A DNA stretch of 64,000 nt from Caprella mutica (lineage: Eukaryota > Arthropoda > Malacostraca > Amphipoda > Caprellidae), in contig CANNZV010001169.1 in NCBI GenBank assembly GCA_947561585.1, forward strand, positions 1-64,000, given 5' to 3'. Positions 53,410-64,000 of this stretch are shown piece after piece (position 1 is the stretch's first letter; each line of letters opens with the position of its first letter). The position numbers were made by a program, and so were the translations under genes. The notes under the pieces are model-generated. The model was not told the DNA's origin, did not search any database, and saw only the letters and a program-made list of their open reading frames with translations.

Positions 53410-55351
53410 TGTAAGATTTTTCCAATGTTTTTCTCTAGTCTTAGAAAGTGTTTTATTATATCCACTTCTAAGCTATTATATCCATCTTACTTATTATCTA
53501 TCTAGATATAGCCTATCTTATTTTCTTCCTTTCCAGTTCTAAATAATACATAAATAAATGATGAATTAATAAATGTGACAATCAAACAAGAGTAAATTTT
53601 TATCTATTTATTCCTATTGTACTCAGCTTATGTCTTGAGTCAGATTGGTCCGTAGTTTTGGTTCGAGTAGTTCTCGAGTGAGGTATCGCTGCAGTGATAA
53701 TCTTTGGTACTTCCTTCGTGCGTAACAATCAGTTATCGCTATGTAGCCAAGATTGGTGTTTGCTGCGTCCGTATGCTAGGGTTGGAACTAAAGTATCCGT
53801 AGCTTTGTTAGTTCTCTGTAGGTTAAGTCGTGTTTCCGTAGACTAGAATGTGCTGGTCTCTCTAGACTAGCGTAGACTTGGAATTGACTGTCTCCGTAGA
53901 CTGGGAATGACTGGGAATTTACTGGCTCCGTAGACTTGGAATGACTGGGAATTTACTGGCTCCGTAGACTGGGAATGAGTCTCTCTAGACTGGCTTTTGC
54001 GTCTCCCTAGACTGGGACCCTGGAATAATAAATCCAGTAAGAAATTTGGACTTAAATTTCCTTCAACAATTTGCCAAAATAACAATAAAAAATAAAAAGA
54101 AAAAATTATTCTTTACATTATAATCAATTGAAATAATTTACTAATTTATCAATTGTTGTGAATTAAGATTTATGCCAGTTAAATAGCAATAATTAAAACT
54201 AATGTTTATTAATTAGGTTGAGTTGAATTATTATTTGGCATTTTTCATGTTCATAATAAATAGTTAATAATAATTGTAGTTAATTTAATATGAGAAGTAA
54301 ATTACTTTGGCAAATGTAGAAGCATTAAAAATAGTTGTACTTAATATTACAATAGTTGAGAATTTAGCAAAATGTTACTCGTCAAATGGCCTTTTAATTA
54401 TTATAATAAATAATTAAATTCCTAATCCTGAAGTTGAAATATGTTGTGTAAAACTTAATTGTAATATATTAAATATGCATTGAATTAGAAGAATAGTATT
54501 AACAAATGTTATACATTTTTAATACTGTCAGAAGTTATCCCAACTTATGCAGTTTGGTCAAATGTTGGCGGTTGGTCATGTTTTCAAACCTGGGAAACAT
54601 GATGTAAGAAAAGTCTGGGATGTGTACTGACTTTTCCAAAAATGGGAAGTAACGTAATTCTGATTGTGAATAAGGATACTAATTCTAATAATAGTTTGTT
54701 ATTATAGTTAACTATATTAATAATGTTAATTGGAGCTAATTAGCTAATAAATCATATAAATATCAGTATATTTATGGCACTAGCTAATATGGCAATTCAG
54801 TATAATAAATATGGCATTATTAAGAATACTATTATACAAATAACTTGAGGGAATAATTATTAGTTATATATTTACCCAATGTTTCTTTAGCTAAGAAGAT
54901 TTGGGGGATTGGTTTGGAGTTAATCCTAGGCTGTTGTTATGGACAATTCATGAGAAACAATGTTTATTTCTTTGTAAATAGTAAGTTGTATATAAATTGG
55001 AAGGTGTTATGTCTGCAATAAAGGTATTAATATTAATAATTGGTGAGAGTTTATAATCTAATTTTAGTTCACAAACACTAGCACTGTATCGGCACTCTTC
55101 ACTCTGTTGTATCAGACTCGTTAATGTCGTTTAACCGGTAAAAATTATCCTTACAATCTTTAGGCGGAAACTAAACAAAGGGTAGGCCTAATTGTATTTA
55201 GCGCGTATGTTTCTAGAGTGTTGCCATAAGTTTAGAAATACCTTTGAATTCAATTGCGTTATATTTTAATCAGCAAATTACTGTAGTGGTTGTAATTGAT
55301 TATCAATAATTAGTTGTTGTTAATTAATTATGCAATAATCGGGTTGCAACA
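53410..55351 (-). repeat. Gypsy 5' LTR
   Basis: 1942 bp, same length and apparently same sequence as 47052-48993. Promoter elements were not assigned. Confidence 0.95.
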
Positions 55352-55355
55352 GTTG

Positions 55356-56939
55356 CGTGTATATATTATATTTTGAAGTTTTAATAGTTTATGTCGTTAA
55401 TTAAATATTCCCTTTACATTTATAAATTCTAACTATTTTAATTTCTTAATTCATTCATTATGCCACATATATGAGCTACCTCGTTGCGCTTTTATTTGTT
55501 GTCTAAATTCAAACCAAATTGGACGCGCAGCGAGTTAGCTCTAAATCTTAACCTTTGTTCTGAGGTTTTCCCACCAGACTAAGGTAACCTCAAACAGCTG
55601 ATGCTGACACAGGGCAGTTACCTCCACAATCCCTTACTAACAACAACAACTTCCTCAAACATCCGTGTCTCGAAGACTAGCTAAAATATGTTGGGCTAAA
55701 GGAGACAGGAAGGCCATCTCGGTTGCCAGTTGAGGCATGTTACCTGGCGTTAGTTAACCGGACACCTGGCACTGAAAGGGACACGATGGACTGGAGGACG
55801 GCTATGGCATGATTTATCTGTTAGAGATTTAGGTAAGACTAATTCGCATGGCGCACAATTTGGTTTTGAATCTCTAATTAATTATGTTTGTGTATATATA
55901 TTTCCATTCATAATAAGATAATAAGACTACGTTCCAAATTAAAAATAAAGGCAACTATAGGTGGCTCATTTTATATATATCCTACTTTCAATGTTTTCAA
56001 TTTTTTATATCTAAAAATCCTAACTATGAAACTACCGATTCTTCACTCCTAAAATTCTATTAAATTTCTATTGTTAAATTCTATTGTTAAATTCTATTGT
56101 TAAATTCTATTGTTAAATTCTATTGTTAAATTCTATTGTTAAATTCTATTAAATTTCTATTGTTAAATTCTATTAAATTTCTATTGTTAAATTCTATTAA
56201 ATTTCTATTGTTAAATTCTATTAAATTTCTATTGTTAAATTCTATTAAATTTCTATTGTTAAATTCTATTAAATTTCTATTGTTAAATTCTATTAAATTT
56301 CTATTAAATTTCTATTAAATTTCTATTAAATTTCTATTGTTAAATTCTATTAAATTTCTATTGTTAAATTCTATTAAATTTCTATTGTTAAATTCTATTA
56401 AATTTCTATTGTTAAATTCTATTAAATTTCTATTGTTAAATTCTATTAAATTTCTATTGTTAAATTCTATTAAATTTCTATTGTTAAATTCTATTAAATT
56501 TCTATTGTTAAATTCTATTAAATTTCTATTGTTAAATTCTATTAAATTTCTATTGTTAAATTCTATTAAATTTCTATTGTTAAATTCTATTAAATTTCTA
56601 TTGTTAAATTCTATTGGATTCTATTGAATTCTATTATTAAATTCTGTCTCTGTTAAAAATGCTACTAATTTTTACAGTCCATAAATTTAACCTAATCTTC
56701 AATTTATAAAAGTTTAATATTATAAATCTCTTAAAATTTATTTCCCACAGTCACTGTTGCTGGTGCTGAGTTCCCGTATCGCCATTCTTCACGGGGACTA
56801 AACTATATATCAAGACTCTGGACAATTATCACGAACTATAACCTAAATTGTTCATAGATAACCAATACAATATAGGTGTTATTTAAACTTTCATTTATCC
56901 TTATTCAGTGTTTTGTTAATAGGGTATTATTTCAGTACA
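55356..56939 (+). repeat. BEL-2 3' LTR, remainder
   Basis: Resumes at CGTGTATATATT after the duplicated GTTG and follows the 5' LTR to TTTCAGTACA. Scattered substitutions from the 5' LTR are visible (for example TTTGTTGTC for TTTATTGTC, CCAGTTG for CCGGTTG, AGGGTATT for AGGCTATT). The minisatellite at 56050-56640 is about twice as long as its counterpart. Confidence 0.93.
56050..56640 (+). repeat. 24-bp minisatellite in the BEL-2 3' LTR
   Basis: Unit TTAAATTCTATTAAATTTCT plus ATTG, about 20 full copies. A preceding block has a shorter 14-bp form (TTAAATTCTATTG), and a short TTAAATTTCTA run lies near 56295-56335. Open frames here (LLNSIKF repeats) are products of the periodicity. Confidence 0.95.
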
Positions 56940-56944
56940 CTATA

Positions 56945-57594
56945 TGTAATAAATTAGAAGTTGGTAATAAGTACATTTCGATATTTTAACTTTCTTCTGG
57001 AAATATATCTTCAATATTGATATGTATTTGATATCGTATTTTCTGTCTATGTCATTTCTAAACTCTTTTGTTTATATTGCTTTTTTATTTAGTTGCTAAT
57101 CTATTGCTAATCTAATAATGTATCTGAACGATGTGTTGTCTCTTTTTGGTTACTATTTTAGAAATAATAAATGAAGATTTTATGCGTCATTTAGAAAGAG
57201 TTCTGATCACTACGGGGAAACAGGTGATCGTAGCGATTTATTGGAGTTGGAATTAGATTATGTGATTGGTGTCAGCACGGTCAAATTAATACAAATCGAA
57301 ACTGCAAATTTGAAATTGTAAACAGGATTCCAAAAAATTCTTACAATCTAGCTCATTATATAATGTTAAACACATTCCAAATGCAGACCACAATATTGTT
57401 TTCTTCTATGACGGTTAGTAAAGACTAAAAATATTAGAGTAAAAATCGTTGCGTGTAAATACTGTCTGAATCATCTGATAAATTGTTACAATCTCTGTGT
57501 TCAACCTAAGCTTCAATTTATCGTAGCGTGTAAACGTGGCTTGATACCATCAGTATCGATTTTACGTTTAAATACCTATAAACAATTTATTGCC
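56945..57594. other. Gene-free stretch
   Basis: AT-rich with no supported feature. Confidence 0.5.
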
Positions 57595-58110
57595 TTTACC
57601 TTACTTTGGAGCTTTCATAGAGTCCAAACAATAATTATATTCAATAGATTGCATTTCCCTATCCATCGCTTCCTTCCAAAATTTTGAATTTGAAGAGGTC
57701 AATGCCTGTTGTGCACTGTACAGTCTATGGTTTGAAACAAGTTTCAGAATTATGTACCCATTTACCATAACATTCAGGAGAGCGTTTTACTCTTACAGAT
57801 AGTTGAGGGACGAGGGTTCGAATCTACCAGCTCATCAGCAATACTGCAATCAATTAATATCCTGAGACTGAATTATGGGATCGACAGGGAATGTTCTAAG
57901 CTCGGCATGTAACCTGATTCATTAAAAATAACATTTCTACTCAAATTAGTCTTTTCTTCTCAAAAGCATAAACCCTATTAACTTTACTATCTGAAGAATA
58001 ACCTAAAATTACACATTTAACAGATTTGAAATCAACTTTTTGCCTTTCATCTTTAGGAACCTGAGAATAACTTACAGAATCAATTACTCTAAAAATGCCT
58101 TGCAGATGGT
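57595..58110 (-). pseudogene. Ty1/copia pol debris (integrase tail to RT start)
   Basis: On the minus strand, 58090-57945 reads like the post-integrase region of copia pol (VPKDERQKVDFKSVKC, ILGYSSDSKVNRVY). 57710-57610 reads like the start of RT (SSNSKFWKEAMDREMQSIE). Between them are stops and frame changes. No LTR or other pol part is left. It may be the same family as 28170-29081, but the segments do not overlap. Confidence 0.8.
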
Positions 58111-58229
58111 TTTTTCAAAGATATTATACTTTGATACACTACTCTCGCCAATTACTGGTTTCAAAAGTCATCTGGTTTCAAAAGCGGGACTAAAATTGAT
58201 ATATAGTAAGGACAATCGAGGTATATTGT

Positions 58230-58407
58230 TTGCGTGAAGTCATAACAGCAACACTCTAAAATCATATATAAGGAAATTGAAGAACGTACCATTATGAAAA
58301 CTGTTTATTTATTACCATTATAAGAAACAGTGATGAATCAGTTCATGTTATTCACACTGCTTAACCTTAATTTTCTATTTATGTGTGTTGCCTTGTTGAC
58401 GTCACGG
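58230..58407 (+). mobile_element. MITE-like element (family D), copy 2
   Basis: The ends TGCGTGAAGTCATAACAGCA and, reverse-complemented, CGTGACGTCAACAAGGCAAC correspond to the copy at 7103-7284. An adjoining palindrome (GTCACAAATC-ACTC-GATTTGTGAC, 58407-58430) and a further GAGTGATTTGTGAC at 58503-58516 may belong to the same unit. Confidence 0.6.
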
Positions 58408-58530
58408 TCACAAATCACTCGATTTGTGACAATAGATCACAAGGCTTTACTCTTCAATACCTACCCTACTATGAATACCAATATTGATAGGTTGCGACAA
58501 TTGAGTGATTTGTGACGTGACATATGCAAG

Positions 58531-58849
58531 AGAAAGAATTTAAAGGGGGGGGTGCGGGTAAAATCAAACATTACCTAAAATGTGTTTTACTGGAATCAGC
58601 ATAATTAATTATGATTTATGACATACTTTGTTCATCTGGGAAAAATCTATTTAAAAAAATAATATTTAATTAAAATTAGGTTTGCGCCATCTGGTGTCAA
58701 ATAGCACAAGCTTCGTGGAATTTTTGTTGTATGTAAACAAGTTTGATCGTGTTTACCTAGGTGTATCCGAATATCAAGTACCTACCTAGGCTATCACATG
58801 GCGCGGTTCTGATACTGACTGAAAATAGTGCCTAGGTAAATATTGTAAA
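58531..58849. other. Gene-free stretch
   Basis: Nothing supported apart from a G run at 58543-58550. Confidence 0.5.
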
Positions 58850-59192
58850 ATGTCAATGATTAGAAAATGTATTATAAGAAACTGCCCTTCAGGTTCTGTG
58901 AAGTCAAAACTAGGCTGATATTTCAAAAGATTCCCATCGAAAACAAAAGCGATTATGTTGACAGTTGGGGTTAGACAGAAGTGACTTTATTTTATGGACT
59001 CCATTCAATCTCTAAGAAGAATTCGAAAATATGCTGTCTCCATTGGCATTTTAAACCGGAAGATTTCAACAATTTTGACTAGGCTACCTATTTCATCAGT
59101 GGACAGAAGTCACAGAAATTTTGTTTAATAATGAAGCCTCAATCCCTCAACTTTAGGCATTTCAAACTTCTGAGATTGATTCTCACTCTGGG
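58850..59192 (+). pseudogene. THAP zinc-finger exon, decayed
   Basis: The ATG at 58850 starts MSMIRKCIIRNC, the first pair of THAP cysteines. After a frame change comes FQKIPIENK (the FxxPxxx position) and, after an in-frame stop, ICCLHWHFKPEDF (about 59029-59067), the C-x2-H-F part of the C2CH finger. A GGTAAGT donor-like sequence stands at 59191. At least one indel and two stops break it. It is not a close copy of the 18016 exon. It may be a host gene relic or a P-type transposase exon. Confidence 0.55.
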
Positions 59193-61334
59193 TAAGTCGA
59201 ATTTTCCTATCTACCTTGAGTTTTATAACTGTTACTTTCATGTTACTGTCTAAAACAAGAAGTTTCCTAACACCAATAACAGTTAGGTAGTACCGTAGTA
59301 GGTATACAGTATACTAGGTAGTACTGTTGGTAAATGGTAGATAACACTAGCTTAGGACTTAAGATTCCATGAACTTAGATGAAACCTATGACCTATGCTA
59401 CTGTTACTACATAGTACCAACTTGCCTAATTTTAAACTAACTATACCTAGTTAGTAGTTAATTAGTTAGGCTAAGTTAGCCCTCTATATCATGAAAAATA
59501 TTTAATATAAAACTTTTATGTTTCAATTTTCAACAAAGAAAGGCAATATTTTTTCAACTTAAACAAGAGGTGTGAATTTGTGAAATAACACAGAAAAAGA
59601 AAAACATATCCTATTGTGCTTAGCTAAGGTTGATTACCTGAATTATGAATAGGTACCTACTAATAAGTTAATAGTCTAGCTTCTTTTTCAATGTATCATT
59701 TTATGTTACAGTGTTATATATAGAGTATAGACTAGTCACTAGACTCTCTACAGTCTACTAGGTTAGGTATTTGTAGCCTTGTAGGAACTAGCCAACTGGG
59801 TACTGAGGTACCTAAGACACTTAGCTTAGTCAGATTAAATATACTATTTAGAGTTTCCGGGTTTCAAATTTAGCACAAAGTTGCCAGCCAAGTACTAAGT
59901 AGACACATTCCAAGGAGGAAATTTGAATTTAATTGTCTCAAATATAATCTTCACCTAGTAGCCAAATTTAGATACAGTATCAAAATCAGTATGTCAAGTA
60001 ATTACAATGCGATTAGTTTTTATTAACTAATACAAAATTTTACTCAAACTACGTTAGTGAAGAAATAATATTAAACTCTTTTTTATCAAGAATGATGAAA
60101 AGTGGCATTCTGATAAGATTTTAATAATTTTATAATTATATTTCTCAGGTTTAGCCATTGTTGCAAGAAAGGACTTGGGAGAGAGATATGAAGGACTGAG
60201 TTTGAAGCATTCTTTGAAGGAAAGTATCATTTCCCTGGCAAGATAAATATTCAGAATTATTTACTATGAGAGGTATATAATTATGAGATTTGGCCTATAC
60301 ATACAAATTCTTATTAGCTATATAAATTTTCATATAAGCAAAAGTGCATATGATGTTTCCTCTTCGAACCAATTGAAACGCATGCTGTTTTAGTAGCTAC
60401 TGAATCAAATTCTTTGGCATCATCATATTGAGTAAATACTATTGATCTATTATTACCCTACCTCAATTAGGATCTTTTGTGAGTACTTGAAATATATTGT
60501 TTAACATTTTTGCAAGATAACTGATAACACCCAACTAAACTCATTTTCAGGTAAGCATTTACAACTTATTAGAAAAATTAACTTTATGTGAAGAGGGAGA
60601 CACTGCTATGTTGATAATATAAAGGAAGTTGGAAAATGAACTCAACTCTGAACAATCAATATAAAACTAGAGAGAATTAGCTCCAATGCTTCAGCCCTAG
60701 TAACTATAAGTGAAGAAATCTGCAATTTTTTTTTATTATCTACTCTATTCTCTTCTAAAAAATAACATCTTTCATGGCTGGTGAAACTTGCATTAGGAAA
60801 TATTCGGAGAAAATGATTCTCAATGGCATCACACTACATACACTCATAGAGTTAAAATACAAATAATGAAATGTGACATTTTAATGATGCTTCTGCATCT
60901 ACAATAAGGAAACTTGTTTGGTTACTAACTGTGAATTGAGTATTCAAATATCTGTTCTCAGTATACTTACATCCAAGATTGAGACCATTATTACATTTTT
61001 AGGGTTTGCAGCGTTTCTTGAAAAAAAAAATGTATATGATAAAGTTTGGAACAATTTACTCTCCTCCTTCAAAAAATCAATTTATTGTCATTATCGGCAT
61101 TAAATGAAGATATCTCTGATTTTCTACAAAGTATTTGTTCCATTTAGTTCACATATTAAGATGAATCCACAAACTTGTGTTATTTTATCTTGATTTAATC
61201 AACCATAACAATTCTGTAAATTCTAAAAAATATTCAGTAGGTATATAACTTTTTTTTTAAGTTTATGAAGAATGTTCTGATCATTGGATTAATTGTTATA
61301 AAATGAATCTTATTTCTATAATTTTTTAAGGAAA
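59193..61334. other. Gene-free stretch
   Basis: No supported gene. It could be intron of the THAP relic; a TTTCTCAG acceptor-like sequence near 60150 is followed by a short open stretch without motifs. Confidence 0.45.
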
Positions 61335-61642
61335 TAATTGAACAGTTACCCAAGGCTTACCTGTAAGGTGAAGGGTGACTTCAATTACTTCGGAGGCCAT
61401 TCTTGTTCATTTTTCTGGAGTGTTCCAGAGGTGCCAACTTATGAGATGTCCACCTGCATCGGCCGTTAACTTAAGCACTCAGTATTCAAAGATCGAATCT
61501 TTTGTTGTGTATTTCTGGAGTGTTCGGGCGGGAGCGCTCCGGGCGGGAAAGAACACTCCAGAAAAATGAACAAGAATGGCCTCCCGAAGTAATTGAAGTC
61601 ACCCTTCACCTTACAGGTAAGCCTTGGGTAACTGTTCAATTA
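61335..61642. mobile_element. Foldback element with arms of 91 and 92 bp
   Basis: The left arm (61335-61425) begins TAATTGAACAGTTACCCAAG. The right arm (61551-61642) is its reverse complement except for a one-base gap (CGGAGG versus CGGGAGG). The 125-bp middle has a second inner pair and a GC-rich core (CGGGCGGGAGCGCTCCGGGCG). After the right arm, the segment CCATTCTTGTTCATTCTGGAGTGTTCCAGAGGTGCC is present again in direct orientation to 61699. Near-identity of the arms suggests a recent event or gene conversion. Confidence 0.88.
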
Positions 61643-61699
61643 CTTATCGCCATTCTTGTTCATTCTGGAGTGTTCCAGAGGTGCCAACTTATGAGATTT

Positions 61700-63436
61700 T
61701 AAAGAATGCAGCAAAAGATGAGACCAACCAATTTTCAAGTATGAATTTAAGATAAAAGCATTAGAAAATTGTAACGTTGACCCACCCTGCGACCTTGATT
61801 ATCGTCAATGGTAATATTATGGTTCAAGAAAGAACAGGCAGCTGCTGCACAAGTGCAGAGATTAAACTTAGCAATGTCGATTCCTGCCTCTTCCATAATT
61901 GCTTCAATCCGTCTACCTATTTTTGAAATAGATAGGTACTGTTTGTATGATTTTCGGAAACTTACAGAGTTGATTAGATTCTCCACGAAATCTAACCCTT
62001 TGAAGGTTAAATATAGACAGAATTTGAATTGACATTAAAATACCTCATTTAATCAGGAATTCATTATTTCCCACACGTGGTGTATAAAGTAATTGAAATA
62101 GTCTCTTTCATGATACAAAATCTTTATACATCCATAACTTTGAAAGTTGGAACTTGATGTATAGATCATCGAGCTTGTACCGTATCTCATTAATTAATAG
62201 GTTGAAATTCTAAAAGCAATACCTTCCAGAGGGAAATAATTTTTCAAAATTCAAAACAGAAGAAACTTCCAAGATCATTTGTACATGGGAGTGACACTAA
62301 TTCAATAACTGACACTCTTTACTGCAAGCGATTTCACTATAGATAATCCAGTATTATAAGAAAACTTTATATTAATAATTTACATCATTAAATTGCATGG
62401 GATCAATTTTCTGTCTACTCAAGAAATATACGACTTGTGATCTAGCTATGTTGTTTATAGAGGTTTGGCGGAAATTCTGCACTAAAAACACATGATATTG
62501 ATTTTGTACCGCAAAAGGGGTAATGAACACTGTTGCACTTGGTCTTCCTAAATTTTATAAAGCCTCATGATACTTAAACGTTTGATATCAGCTACTATTC
62601 GGTAATCCCATCAAAATACCAACTTACTTTATCAGCATGAACGTTTTGATAAAAGTATATTTTTTCACAGAAAAATAAGTTTTCTAACAGACGTTGTCAA
62701 AATCTTTAATTAATACGAGAGCATGGCTGAATATTTGTAGTCTTGGCAGTAAATATTTTGATGTGGACAAACTAAATGTCATTTGAAAAGGCCCTGCCAA
62801 CCGGATTAAAATGGCCTTCAGTTCTAGAACATTAATGTGGGAGGTAGAGTCTTAGCATATATAATCCCATCTATTTTAAATAAAATTTAATATATTTATA
62901 AGAAATGTACATTCTTCAAGTTGATGCATCAGTGGTAGCTAATTACAATACTTTGAGAATCATGGTTTATGCTTACTAAACTGATTGAAAAGATTCATAT
63001 TCAACTGGAAATCCATATTATCAGAGGTTATATAAACTCAGAGTTGAAGGCCACGTTTTCCACACTTCTCCTGATGATGAATAGAAATCTTTTTAATCGA
63101 AAGCTTGAAACCAAAAATACCTTCAACGCTTACGAAACTATAGTAATGAAAGGGTGTCTAAATACTTTAAGCTGGATAATCATCATCAATTTCTATTCTT
63201 TTGTAAGTTACCATTGACAATTTTGAGAGCATTAATTTTAAGACGTTCTAAAATTATAAAGAATAAAACTCACCATTAAACTGCTGGATGGCAGAGAGTC
63301 AACAGTTTGATAAAAAATAAAAACGTCACAATTAATAGAATTATGCTCAAATTTGTTGCATCAATTAAAAATCATTTCTTTCTAATGATTAGGAATAAAT
63401 AAAATAAAATTTCTTTCATTACTAATAACAACAGTG
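61700..63436. other. Gene-free stretch
   Basis: No supported gene or repeat; short ORFs without motifs. Confidence 0.5.
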
Positions 63437-63454
63437 CTCTCTCTCTCTCTCTCT
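63437..63454 (+). repeat. (CT)9 microsatellite
   Basis: Nine exact CT dinucleotides. Confidence 0.95.
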
Positions 63455-64000
63455 GCAACAGTCCATTCATATGCGAATTCATCTATCAATTAAGTAAATT
63501 GAATAGTACATAGACAAGTAACTTTCAGTTTTGCCAATATAGAATTCATGACTTAAGTAAGTTGCATGATTCACAAGTAGAGCCTTTAGCTCTAAACTTA
63601 AGTTAGAAATGTTTTCCAATTTCTAATATCTACGGTATTATTCTCTATATGGACAGAAAAGTAATCATCTTCAAAATCAATAGAGGCCACGAGACAAATT
63701 TATTCCATTGAACCAACTACAGTTCTTCAATGTTCTAATAAATAACGTTAATAATGGATATGCAGATTCGATGGCTTTAGATAAATTTATAAATAAATGA
63801 AGTCCTCCACGTCTTATATGAATGAGAAAACTGAACCGAAAATTATCATTATTCTCTATGACCAATCTTCATACCTATAGACATTAATTTTTGAATTTCC
63901 AAAATAAGAAATAATTTGGAAATACAGGTTTTATGTAACTATGTGTACCAAATTTCCGGTTGAACTAGTTGTTGCTCTAGTGGAACAACGTATTCAACAG
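63455..64000. other. Gene-free end of window
   Basis: Nothing supported. Confidence 0.5.

Larger units (their letters stand above)
47052..55351 (-). mobile_element. Complete Ty3/gypsy retrotransposon inside the BEL-2 3' LTR
   Basis: 8300 bp, flanked by the 4-bp direct repeat GTTG (47048-47051 and 55352-55355). It has two 1942-bp LTRs starting TGTAAGATTTTT and ending GGGTTGCAACA in plus-strand reading. The coding strand is minus: 5' LTR 53410-55351, primer site, gag, pro, pol, PPT, 3' LTR 47052-48993. The equal, apparently identical LTRs make it the youngest element in the nest. One frame break lies at the pro/pol border. Confidence 0.95.
38345..56939 (+). mobile_element. BEL/Pao retrotransposon BEL-2, both LTRs, with nested insertions
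   Basis: The LTRs begin TGTACATAAATACAC and end TTTCAGTACA. CTATA flanks the element on both sides (38340-38344 and 56940-56944), the 5-bp duplication usual for BEL/Pao. The internal region encodes gag, CCHC, protease, RT, RNase H and integrase on the plus strand. Two later insertions interrupt it: 1383 bp in gag (40785-42167) and a gypsy element in the 3' LTR (47052-55351). Without these it would be about 8.9 kb. Confidence 0.93.

Noticed and set aside
56136..56627. Open frames of repeated LLNSIKF
   Set aside because: Pure translation of a 24-bp LTR minisatellite.
57800..57840. GGTTCGAATCT, a perfect-looking tRNA B box
   Set aside because: It lies inside decayed copia pol in the right reading context, there is no A box at the correct distance, and no cloverleaf can be drawn.

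Overview
The window reads as nuclear DNA of an arthropod, most likely an insect and perhaps a hemipteran. It is strongly AT-rich, has long gene-poor stretches, and is dominated by animal transposable elements: non-LTR, BEL/Pao, Ty3/gypsy, Ty1/copia, hAT, Tc1-type and foldback MITEs. Nothing looks bacterial or like a free virus. I could not identify an intact single-copy host gene. The nearest things are two decayed THAP zinc-finger exons (18016-18480 and 58850-59192).

Layout. 1-8340: gene-free DNA with a degenerate tandem array, two MITEs and dispersed repeats. 8340-14500 (minus): an apparently intact two-ORF non-LTR retrotransposon whose ORFs overlap as TAATG. 14500-19820: gene-free DNA with inverted and tandem repeats, including a perfect 34-bp-arm palindrome, and a decayed THAP exon. 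19827-27063: a four-deep nest. A Tc1-type MITE is split by a hAT element (8-bp duplication). That hAT carries a foldback MITE, a second hAT (8-bp duplication) and a 5'-truncated non-LTR element (13-bp duplication). The non-LTR element is itself split by a TG...CA insertion with a 4-bp duplication that looks like a solo LTR. 28170-35368 (minus): copia gag debris, a deletion derivative of the same hAT family, and a 3'-truncated, frameshifted BEL/Pao element. 36400-38344: tandem and inverted repeats, a tRNA-like patch and two MITEs.

38345-56939 (plus): a second BEL/Pao element with both LTRs and a 5-bp duplication (CTATA). A 1383-bp insertion splits its gag, and a complete minus-strand Ty3/gypsy element (47052-55351, duplication GTTG) sits inside its 3' LTR. 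The gypsy element has 1942-bp LTRs that I read as identical, a PBS, a PPT, and gag, pro and pol with every catalytic residue in place. 56945-64000: copia pol debris, a MITE, the second THAP fragment, a 92-bp-arm foldback element and otherwise featureless DNA.

How the parts relate. No host pathway is encoded; the biology is the retroelement life cycle and the order of insertions. The most informative mechanistic signal is at the gypsy gag/pro junction. It has a canonical A_AAA_AAC heptamer in the gag frame, a 7-nt spacer, and a stem-loop with an 8-bp stem plus a 4-bp G/C clamp. The pro frame is exactly -1 to gag. Element boundaries below come from direct repeats and termini read in the sequence. 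Family names come from protein motifs and have not been checked by database search.
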